Origin: an uncultured Lachnospiraceae bacterium
Lineage (GTDB): Bacteria > Bacillota > Clostridia > Lachnospirales > Lachnospiraceae
Reading direction: 5' to 3'
DNA length: 64,000 bases
NCBI GenBank assembly: GCA_900546325.1
Contig: URCR01000006.1
Coordinates: forward strand, 1-64,000
Below, piece by piece: positions 49,588 through 56,252 of the stretch. The translations under genes and the position numbers were made by a program. Below the pieces are notes generated by a model. The model saw only the letters and a program-made list of their open reading frames with translations, searched no databases and was not told where the DNA came from. How positions within the stretch are numbered: position 1 is the first letter of the stretch; every line of letters starts with the position of its first letter.

Positions 49588-50376
49588 TTACTTCGTCCTT
49601 TCCTGCCCGCTTGCTTTCCTGCGCATCCCCTCCCGGAATTCTGTCGTGAACTCCGGATGGTACAGATCAGATCTGCGGTACTGCTGCGGCAGAATGACAT
49701 CCCCGACAATGATCAATGCCGTCTTTGTGATGCCGCGCTCCCTTGCTGTCTGCGCCAGGCTTCCTACTGTACAGACATATTTCTCCTCATCTGCCCATGT
49801 GGCCTTGTAGACGATCGCCGCCGGGGTATCTTCCCGGTAGCCTCCTTCGATCAGCCTCCGGGACAGCTCTTCTAACATTCCGGTGCTTAGGAAAATGACC
49901 ATTGTCGCCTGATGCGCCGCAAATGACTCAATCGACTCTTTCTCCGGCACCGGTGTCCGCCCTGCCATGCGGGTGATGACCACACTCTGGGAAATATCCG
50001 GCAGCGTGTATTCGAGATTCAGCGCCGATGCCGCCCCGCAGAAAGAACTGACTCCCGGACAGTAGTCATAGGAAATTCCCTTCTCATCCAACGCATCCAT
50101 CTGTTCCCGGATCGCCCCGTACACACAGGGATCCCCGGTATGCAGACGGACAATCTCACATCCCTTTTTGTCTCCTGCCTCCATCACTGCCAGCACTTCC
50201 TCCAGTGTCATCTTTGCGCTGTTAAACACTTCGCACCCTTCTTTTTTCTCTTCCAGCAGCTCCGGGTTGACAAGGGATCCTGCATAGATAATGATATCTG
50301 CCTCTCCAAGCAGCCGCTGCCCGCGGACGGTGATCAGATCTTTCGCCCCGGAACCTGCCCCTACAAAATGTATCAT
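49588..50376 (-). CDS. cbiF: Cobalt-precorrin-4 C11-methyltransferase
   Basis: The 262-residue tetrapyrrole methylase starts IHFVGAGSGAKDLITVRGQR, where the CbiF family usually has GAGPGDPDLIT; the GSGAKD variant keeps the glycine positions. LHTGDPCVYGAIREQMDAL, YCPGVSSFCGAASALN and VITRMAGRTPVPE are CbiF/CobM signatures. A basic tail (MRRKASGQERTK) ends the protein. The start overlaps the end of cbiL by 4 nt. Confidence 0.95.
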   Translation of the reverse strand: MIHFVGAGSGAKDLITVRGQRLLGEADIIIYAGSLVNPELLEEKKEGCEVFNSAKMTLEEVLAVMEAGDKKGCEIVRLHTGDPCVYGAIREQMDALDEKGISYDYCPGVSSFCGAASALNLEYTLPDISQSVVITRMAGRTPVPEKESIESFAAHQATMVIFLSTGMLEELSRRLIEGGYREDTPAAIVYKATWADEEKYVCTVGSLAQTARERGITKTALIIVGDVILPQQYRRSDLYHPEFTTEFREGMRRKASGQERTK

Positions 50377-51065
50377 ATTTCCTTTTTCTCCTTTACAATG
50401 ATCAGTGAATAATATCCCGCATCCTCCGGGATTTCGTCGATCGCATTATAGATTTTCTCTCCCGGCATCCCGCAGTTTTCAATCATGACTGCCGTGGCAT
50501 CTGCCTGCTTCAACGTTTCTTTGACACGGCCGATCTGCTTTCCCGCCTTCATCAGCACTTTTGTCCCCGGAAGCTTCAATGCTTCCTCTATCTGATACGA
50601 CGCAGGAATGATGTGAAGCATTTCTGATTTCTCCACCAGTCCCATATTCAGCCGCGCTGCCACTGCACAGAACGATGGGATTCCATTGACGATCTCCACC
50701 GGATATCCTGATTCTGCCACTCTCCGGTGAACATAGAGATACGTCGAGTAGATCGTGACATCGCCAAGTGTCAAAAATGCCACCTGCTTTCCTTCCTCTA
50801 AAAATGCTTCGATGACCTTTGCCGCTTTCTGATGGCTCTCTTCTAAGCGCACCGGATCTTTTGTCATCGGCATCTCCACCGCAGCCCTTACTTTTTCTGT
50901 GATCTCCGGGAATACCGGCAGCACAATCTGATATGCCACACTTTTTTCTACTTCTGTTCCGGGAACAATGATCACCTCACTCTCCCGCATGATTCGCAGC
51001 GCCTTCAAAGTCAGAAGTTCCGCCTCCCCCGGTCCTACTCCGATTCCATATAATTTTCCTGTCAT
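50373..51065 (-). CDS. cbiL: Cobalt-precorrin-2 C20-methyltransferase
   Basis: The 230-residue SAM-dependent methylase adds the C20 methyl. It begins KLYGIGVGPGEAELLTLKAL (residue 4 on). FLTLGDVTIYSTYLYVHRRV near 103 and GIPSFCAVAARLNMGLVE near 135 fit CbiL/CobI. It overlaps cbiD and cbiF by 4 nt each, which indicates tight translational coupling at the head of the operon. Confidence 0.95.
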   Translation of the reverse strand: MTGKLYGIGVGPGEAELLTLKALRIMRESEVIIVPGTEVEKSVAYQIVLPVFPEITEKVRAAVEMPMTKDPVRLEESHQKAAKVIEAFLEEGKQVAFLTLGDVTIYSTYLYVHRRVAESGYPVEIVNGIPSFCAVAARLNMGLVEKSEMLHIIPASYQIEEALKLPGTKVLMKAGKQIGRVKETLKQADATAVMIENCGMPGEKIYNAIDEIPEDAGYYSLIIVKEKKEI

Positions 51066-52204
51066 TTCTCTATCGTCTCCTCATTTTCTGCAATCTTTTT
51101 TAAAAATTCTTCTGCGTGCGCGGTCTCTCCGATCTTACCTTCCCCGCTGGAAAATACAATGGCGGCGGTGGGAAGTTCTCCTTTTGTCCGCCATCCAAGA
51201 TAATACTCCATCCGCTCCATCAACACGCTCATCACCGCGTCCCGCTCTTCTCTGCCGAGAAGTTCCAACGCCTCCTCGGTCGTCGCACAGTCCAGGATCT
51301 TCCGGATCACCGCAGGATCAATCCCCGCCCGAAGTCCTGCTGCCCCGAAAATTTCCATCCTTGCATCGGCGCACCGGGAATGTGTATTCATAATTCCTCC
51401 CGCCACTTTCACAAATTTGCCTAAATGTGCGGCGAATAAAATCCCTTTTGCACCGTACTGTGCCGCCAGATCGATCATCTCCCCGACAAAATTGCTGCAT
51501 TTGACCGCGCGGTCCGGGCTGATCCCGTACGTTTCCTTCAGAAAATCCAGCCCATAGTTTCCCGGCGCCGCCAAAATCCAGCCATTTCCATTGGCCAGCT
51601 GCATCTGAATTTCCACACGGATCGTGTCGATCAACGCCTGCTCACTCATCGGTTCCACAACCCCGCTTGTTCCAAGTACCGAAATTCCTCCTGTAATTCC
51701 AAGCTTAGGATTGAACGTCTTCTTTGCAAGCTGCTCCCCTTCCGGGATAGAAATGATAATCTCAAGTCCGCCTTCATATCCGTAACGGTCACAGATCTCC
51801 TCCGCCTCTTTCCGGATCATCCGCCGCGGCACCTGGTTGATCGCGGCAGCTCCTACCGGCTGGTCCAGTCCTTTTTTTGTCACCCTGCCGACTCCGCAGC
51901 CTCCGTCGATCTCAATTTCCGTCCCGGCTTTTCTCGTAACAGATGCATAGACAAGCACTCCGTTTGTAATGTCCGGGTCATCCCCGCTGTCCTTTCTGAC
52001 AGCACAGACAGCCCGCTCAACTTTTTTTTCTTTCTTTTTTATTTCAATCTCGCATACAGGAAGTGTAAGCTTTTTCCCTTTCGGAAGTACCACATCCACT
52101 TCTTCTTTCTTTTCTCCTGAAAATAACATCCCTACTGCAGCCTTTGTTGCAGCCTGCGCGCACGTTCCTGTTGTATATCCTGCACGAAGTCTTGTTTTCT
52201 CCAT
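51062..52204 (-). CDS. cbiD: Cobalt-precorrin-5B C1-methyltransferase
   Basis: The 380-residue enzyme methylates C1 in the anaerobic pathway. RAGYTTGTCAQAATKAA (residues 7-23) is the family start signature. DGGCGVGRVTKKGL near 100, GTSGVVEPMSEQALIDTI near 185, and HLGKFVKVAGGIMNTHSR near 265 are conserved. It is the first gene after the riboswitch terminator, with AAAAAGGAGAT upstream. CbiD with CbiG marks the oxygen-independent route. Confidence 0.96.
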   Translation of the reverse strand: MEKTRLRAGYTTGTCAQAATKAAVGMLFSGEKKEEVDVVLPKGKKLTLPVCEIEIKKKEKKVERAVCAVRKDSGDDPDITNGVLVYASVTRKAGTEIEIDGGCGVGRVTKKGLDQPVGAAAINQVPRRMIRKEAEEICDRYGYEGGLEIIISIPEGEQLAKKTFNPKLGITGGISVLGTSGVVEPMSEQALIDTIRVEIQMQLANGNGWILAAPGNYGLDFLKETYGISPDRAVKCSNFVGEMIDLAAQYGAKGILFAAHLGKFVKVAGGIMNTHSRCADARMEIFGAAGLRAGIDPAVIRKILDCATTEEALELLGREERDAVMSVLMERMEYYLGWRTKGELPTAAIVFSSGEGKIGETAHAEEFLKKIAENEETIEK

Positions 52205-52260
52205 CTGTCTTATCTCCTTTTTCAGTCTTCCGAAAACAAATGTCTCATCTCTCGATACAA

Positions 52261-52287
52261 CAAAAGACAGCCTTTCGGCTGTCTTTT
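52261..52287 (-). terminator. Riboswitch-controlled terminator upstream of cbiD
   Basis: On the minus strand GACAGCC-GAAA-GGCTGTC is followed by TTTTGTTGT, 57 nt before the cbiD start and about 100 nt after the aptamer. It has the strength and place of a regulatory terminator. Confidence 0.85.
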
Positions 52288-52386
52288 AATACACGGAAAA
52301 GAAATGCTTCCGCATCTCTCATGAAATCATTTTGTAAAATCATTGTAATCTGTGTATACTCTTCTCCTCACCGAAAGATGTCACTT

Positions 52387-52561
52387 GTATATTGACCGAT
52401 ATCCTGACTTAGGACTAAAACCTACTTCCTGCCCTTCCCGCAGCCCGGCACGCGCCGGGGCACAGTGGTATGCAGGGTTCGTCATCCCTTACAGTAGAGT
52501 GAGCTGTTGCGGACTTGCACCGCATTCCCTGTTTCATTGGCATCTGCCAAAGTCAATATAC
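52387..52561 (-). promoter_or_regulatory. Cobalamin riboswitch aptamer upstream of the cbi/cob operon
   Basis: On the minus strand a perfect 10-bp P1 helix, GTATATTGAC (5' side, 52552-52561) with GTCAATATAC (52387-52396), encloses the aptamer. The core has CAGGGAATGCGGTGCAAGTC, an ACTGT segment, a GC-rich variable stem near 52440-52460 and the B12 box AAGTCAGGATA near 52398-52411. The class lowers expression when cobalamin is plentiful. It controls the fifteen-gene synthesis operon that begins with cbiD. Confidence 0.96.
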
Positions 52562-52565
52562 GGTT

Positions 52566-52594
52566 ATTCTACAAAGTTTTGAAAAACCTGTCAA
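52566..52594 (-). promoter_or_regulatory. Promoter of the cbi/cob operon
   Basis: On the minus strand a perfect TTGACA (52589-52594), a 17-nt spacer and TAGAAT (52566-52571) place the transcription start at the first bases of the aptamer. The -35 begins 1 nt after the stop codon of the SpoIIE-type gene. Confidence 0.85.
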
Positions 52595-52595
52595 C

Positions 52596-53768
52596 TTAAA
52601 AATATTGGATCGTGACCGATTTTCCCATCTTCCCGGCAACTTCTTCCAGCTGTTCAACGAGATTCATGCGGATACTCAGGTCAAACGGAAGATTAGAATT
52701 CCGATGTGCCACATTCATCGCCTTTCCGACAAACAGATGAATCTCGGTGCATTCCTCAATCAGCATTTTTGCAAGCCTGGATGCCCCATTGTTCTTATCC
52801 AGTTCCGCAAAAAATGCGGCATCAATCTCTTTTTTCACATATTTTTTCAAAAGCTTCAACGCCAATCCAAGTGTCAGCACTCCTTCCGTCACAAGATCGA
52901 TCCCTTCGATCACCGCCATCGGCGGCACTTTCGGATCATAATCTTTTAGCGAAGTATAAATTTCTCTGCCAAGCACCCTTGCCGCAATATTTGCGCTTGT
53001 CCCTCCGGATACAATTTTCTTTCCCTCCTGCTTCATGAACGACTTTACAACACGCTCATCGTCTTCCTTATTTTCCGGGGGCCCGGTAAAAATATTGACA
53101 ATCTGCCGCGGAATCACATGCATGACCGCAACCGTCGTGTCGTCTCCCGGACGGTGTCCGTAAAGTTCGTCACAGGTATCTGCAAGAGAGACTGCCAGCC
53201 TCGAGGCGGAAATCTCCTCCGACAGACAGCGGATTGCCGCCTTCGCCATGCTGTCCCATGTCCATCCAAAATTCAGAAAATCTCCCGGGCCTGCGTAGAG
53301 CACTCCGTCGCTCATCAGGACAAAGTAGTCGCCCAGTTCCACCCGGAAACGGTATTCATGGATCTGCTTCCCTTCGATATTCCGCTCCTCGTACGGATAA
53401 GACTGCACTTCATGATCCCGGATAAAAATACAGCCCGGATTGTCAAATTCCACTAGATATGCTTCTCCATTCCGGAAAATCTGGAGAATACTAAACGTTG
53501 CATAGGCAACCTCCCGCACTTTACAGACCGGAAGCGTCTTTGCGATCGTCTCCACACAGGACTCGATCGTTGCCCCGTTAAACAGCATCGTCCCGAGAAT
53601 CTTTGATGTCAGCGTCGCCAAAATATTCGCCTTGACGCCGCTTCCCATACCGTCTGCCAGAATCACAATGTCCGAATCCGCAGTCTTTAATACTTCCACC
53701 TTGTCCCCGCACAGCTCTTCGTGGTGCTTATTCAGGCTTTTCCATGCAACATCTACGCTGATTCCCAT
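52596..53768 (-). CDS. SpoIIE-family (PP2C-type) serine phosphatase
   Basis: The 390-residue protein has a PP2C-type phosphatase domain at residues 1-220 with the metal-binding aspartates in VILADGMGSGVKA (Asp near 39), FVLMSDGVLY (near 155) and HRPGDDTTVAV (near 205). Residues 225-390 form an extra domain (KKIVSGGTSANIAARVLGRE and on) found with this phosphatase subgroup and of unknown role. SpoIIE phosphatases dephosphorylate serine on anti-anti-sigma-type proteins or similar targets. It is directly downstream (2 nt) of a PAS-bearing sensory hydrogenase gene, so the hydrogenase probably controls its activity. No membrane segment is present and no cognate kinase or STAS protein lies in the window. 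Confidence 0.9.
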   Translation of the reverse strand: MGISVDVAWKSLNKHHEELCGDKVEVLKTADSDIVILADGMGSGVKANILATLTSKILGTMLFNGATIESCVETIAKTLPVCKVREVAYATFSILQIFRNGEAYLVEFDNPGCIFIRDHEVQSYPYEERNIEGKQIHEYRFRVELGDYFVLMSDGVLYAGPGDFLNFGWTWDSMAKAAIRCLSEEISASRLAVSLADTCDELYGHRPGDDTTVAVMHVIPRQIVNIFTGPPENKEDDERVVKSFMKQEGKKIVSGGTSANIAARVLGREIYTSLKDYDPKVPPMAVIEGIDLVTEGVLTLGLALKLLKKYVKKEIDAAFFAELDKNNGASRLAKMLIEECTEIHLFVGKAMNVAHRNSNLPFDLSIRMNLVEQLEEVAGKMGKSVTIQYF

Positions 53769-53770
53769 GC

Positions 53771-55546
53771 CTAGTCCCCCTCTCCGTCAAGAAGGATCGA
53801 ATCCCGAAGCTTCGTCAAAGTCACCTTTGTCTCCGCCGTTGTCTCCCCTAAAAGTCCGGCAATCTCCTGTGCGACCATCATCTGTTTGTCAATGACGCGC
53901 TGCGCCATCTCCACCGTCTCCATTTTCAAATTATAGTGTTTTTCTTTCGCTTTCTCTTCCTTTGTGATGTCCTGGTAAATGATCAGAACCGACTCCATCT
54001 CCGGGATATAGATGATCTTCTCCTCGGCTTTCATCTCCAGCTGGCTTAACTGTACTTTCTTGTATGTGATCGACTCTCTCGTCTGGAAAACTTCCTCCAC
54101 ATCCGCTGTATCGATAAAGTCGTACAGATATCTCTCCAGCGCTTCCTCTCTGCTGATCCCGAATAACTCCTGCGCCTTCTTGTTACACTCTCTGATCCGC
54201 ATCTCCCGGTCTATGATAAAAATCAAATTCGGCGTCACATCCATCACTACATTGGACATCGACTCTGCTCTGGAGAGCGCATACGGCAGACACATACTGT
54301 TCTCTGCTTTCTTCTGAAATACCGCAACTGCCTTCTCCCTGCAGGTTGCATATCCGCACGCGCCGCAGTTTAGTTCATCCTTCTCGGAATATTTTCCGGT
54401 CTCTCGCAAGATTCCACGCAACTCTTCCTCCGTCGGAATCTGCTCTGTTGGCGGATTTGGTGCAAATTGTCTGGAAAGTCCGATTTCCAGAGACTGTGGC
54501 TCATATTCTGCCTTCTGATGGGCAGCCACTCTCCGCTCCATCTCCACTTTCGCCTTGATAAACGACACGTTCCAGTTTCCGGACGCCGGACCCTTGACAC
54601 AGCCGCCGTCGCAGACATTTGCCTCTATAAAGCAACGTTCCAGTTCGCCCCTCTTCAGACTTTCCAGCATTTCTATACAGTTGTCCAGTCCATCGACATA
54701 CACTTTGTGATATTCTTTCTTTTCAGCACCTTGCTCCTCCCACGTTCCCGATAAGAGCTCATTCCCGCCATCTTTTTCAGAAGAATTCAGCATCACAGAC
54801 TGAAGCACTCCACCGCTGACCGGGTAAAGGCGGTTCACGCCACAGTCAGGGTTCGCCATCGGCAGGTCTTCACATTCTTCCAGAACAATCTGTTCTTTCG
54901 CCAGCCACTGTTCCAGTTCCTCAAATGTCAGGATCGCATCCACCGCACCAAACACACGGGAATCTCCGACCGCCTCCTGCTTCTTTGCAATACAAGGTCC
55001 AAGAAAGACAACCTTTGTCTGTTCCCCATATATTTTTTTGATCAGCCTTCCGTGAGCGATCATCGGAGAGACAACCGGGGCAAGCTGGTCTGTCAGTTCC
55101 GGATAATACTTCTCCACAAGATCATTAACGCTCGGACAGCAGGTTGTGATAATATTTTTGTATGTCCCTTCCCTCAGCAGTTTCTGATACTCTCTCGTGA
55201 CAAGCGCCGCACCTTCCGCAGTCTCCCGTACTTCGTAAAATCCAAGCTTTTGCAGCGCTCCCACAACCTGCCCCGGTGTCCGGTAATTCATCAATCCCAG
55301 ATACGACGGCGCGATCGACACGACAATCTTCATTTTCTGCCGGATATAGGCTTTGATCAATTCCAGATCACTTGCAAAACGCTTTGCATTCTGCGGACAG
55401 ACTTCCAGACACTTCCCGCAATGAATACAGTGATCATTCATAATATGCGCCTGCTCGTGCCGGACAGAGATTGCCTTGACACTGCAGTTCCGCACACATT
55501 TATAACAGTGCTTACAGCTCGCATTCTGAAAATCAATTACTTTCAT
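53771..55546 (-). CDS. Sensory [FeFe]-hydrogenase with PAS domain
   Basis: The 591-residue protein has, in order, two [4Fe-4S] ferredoxin motifs (Cys clusters at about 11-21 and 39-50), a [FeFe]-hydrogenase H-cluster domain (about 70-365), a further iron-sulphur motif CGACGYATC with a later Cys (about 405-435), a PAS domain (about 440-545) and a helical tail. H-cluster cysteines are retained (ITTCCPSV; LGPCIAKKQE; EANVCDGGCVKGP), while flanking residues of catalytic enzymes are changed. This fits the group C sensory hydrogenases. The ATG at 55546 was chosen over one 36 nt upstream. It lies between a NuoE-like gene and a PP2C-type phosphatase gene and likely senses H2 or redox state. Confidence 0.9.
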   Translation of the reverse strand: MKVIDFQNASCKHCYKCVRNCSVKAISVRHEQAHIMNDHCIHCGKCLEVCPQNAKRFASDLELIKAYIRQKMKIVVSIAPSYLGLMNYRTPGQVVGALQKLGFYEVRETAEGAALVTREYQKLLREGTYKNIITTCCPSVNDLVEKYYPELTDQLAPVVSPMIAHGRLIKKIYGEQTKVVFLGPCIAKKQEAVGDSRVFGAVDAILTFEELEQWLAKEQIVLEECEDLPMANPDCGVNRLYPVSGGVLQSVMLNSSEKDGGNELLSGTWEEQGAEKKEYHKVYVDGLDNCIEMLESLKRGELERCFIEANVCDGGCVKGPASGNWNVSFIKAKVEMERRVAAHQKAEYEPQSLEIGLSRQFAPNPPTEQIPTEEELRGILRETGKYSEKDELNCGACGYATCREKAVAVFQKKAENSMCLPYALSRAESMSNVVMDVTPNLIFIIDREMRIRECNKKAQELFGISREEALERYLYDFIDTADVEEVFQTRESITYKKVQLSQLEMKAEEKIIYIPEMESVLIIYQDITKEEKAKEKHYNLKMETVEMAQRVIDKQMMVAQEIAGLLGETTAETKVTLTKLRDSILLDGEGD

Positions 55547-55602
55547 TTCATTCACTCCATTCAAAAAGGGGACCTTTCCCACTGCAAGGTCCCATCTTTT
55601 CT

Positions 55603-56094
55603 TTATTCGTATTTTGCAAGAATCTCTTCCACATCTTCCGCTTTCACGTGATTATATACATCGTCATTGACCATGAGAATCGGTGCCATCCCGCATGCCC
55701 CGATGCACCGGCTCGCATCCAGCGAAAACTTCCCGTCAGCGGTACATTCTCCTCCGCCGATTCCAAGCACCTCTGTCAGCTTATTATAGACATCTCCGGC
55801 GCCCTTCACAAAACACGCCGTTCCAAGACAGATAGATACCTGATATTTCCCTTTCGGGCTCAACGTAAACTGGGGATAGAAATCAACGACCTCCTCAATC
55901 TTGTGAAGCGGAATATCCATCTCATCCGAAATGATTGTCTGCACTTCCACCGGAACATATCCGTAGATTTCCTGCGCCTGCTGCAATACCGCCATCAGCG
56001 CCCCCTGCTCGCTTTTTCTTTTTTCGATCACCTCACGCAGTGCCGTCTCCTGCTCTTTCGTTCCCTGAAATGGAACTGTCGACTTATTTGCCAT
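55603..56094 (-). CDS. NuoE-like thioredoxin-fold [2Fe-2S] protein (HymA/HydC type)
   Basis: The 163-residue protein matches the 24-kDa subunit of NADH dehydrogenases. Four Cys ligands for a [2Fe-2S] cluster are seen as CLGTAC near residue 88 and SRCIGACGMAPI near 131. QAQEIYGYVPVEVQTIISD and VVDFYPQFTLSPKGKYQVSIC are family segments. In bifurcating hydrogenases it works with a NuoF-like flavoprotein, but none is encoded here. Instead it is first in an operon with a sensory hydrogenase and a phosphatase, so it may feed electrons into the sensor. GGGAGG is a strong ribosome binding site. Confidence 0.93.
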   Translation of the reverse strand: MANKSTVPFQGTKEQETALREVIEKRKSEQGALMAVLQQAQEIYGYVPVEVQTIISDEMDIPLHKIEEVVDFYPQFTLSPKGKYQVSICLGTACFVKGAGDVYNKLTEVLGIGGGECTADGKFSLDASRCIGACGMAPILMVNDDVYNHVKAEDVEEILAKYE

Positions 56095-56192
56095 CTGAAA
56101 AACCTCCCTTGTTCTTGTAAATATGTCAGTATACTAGGTTCATCGTATCACAAATAGGCGCTTTTTGCTATATTGTTTCAAATTTTGATCAT

Positions 56193-56234
56193 AAAAAACA
56201 GCCGGAAATGCTGCCATATAGCATTTCCGACTGC
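56193..56234 (-). terminator. Terminator of the beta-propeller protein gene
   Basis: On the minus strand AGTCGGAAATGCT pairs with AGCATTTCCGGCT around a 7-nt loop, followed by TTTTTTAT, 20 nt after the stop at 56253. Confidence 0.9.
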
Positions 56235-56252
56235 ACTTCATCTAAAAATGAT

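Noticed and set aside
53771..56094. Bifurcating, H2-producing hydrogenase complex
   Set aside because: No NuoF-like flavoprotein or catalytic hydrogenase subunit is present, the H-cluster surroundings are altered, and PAS plus phosphatase neighbours fit sensing.
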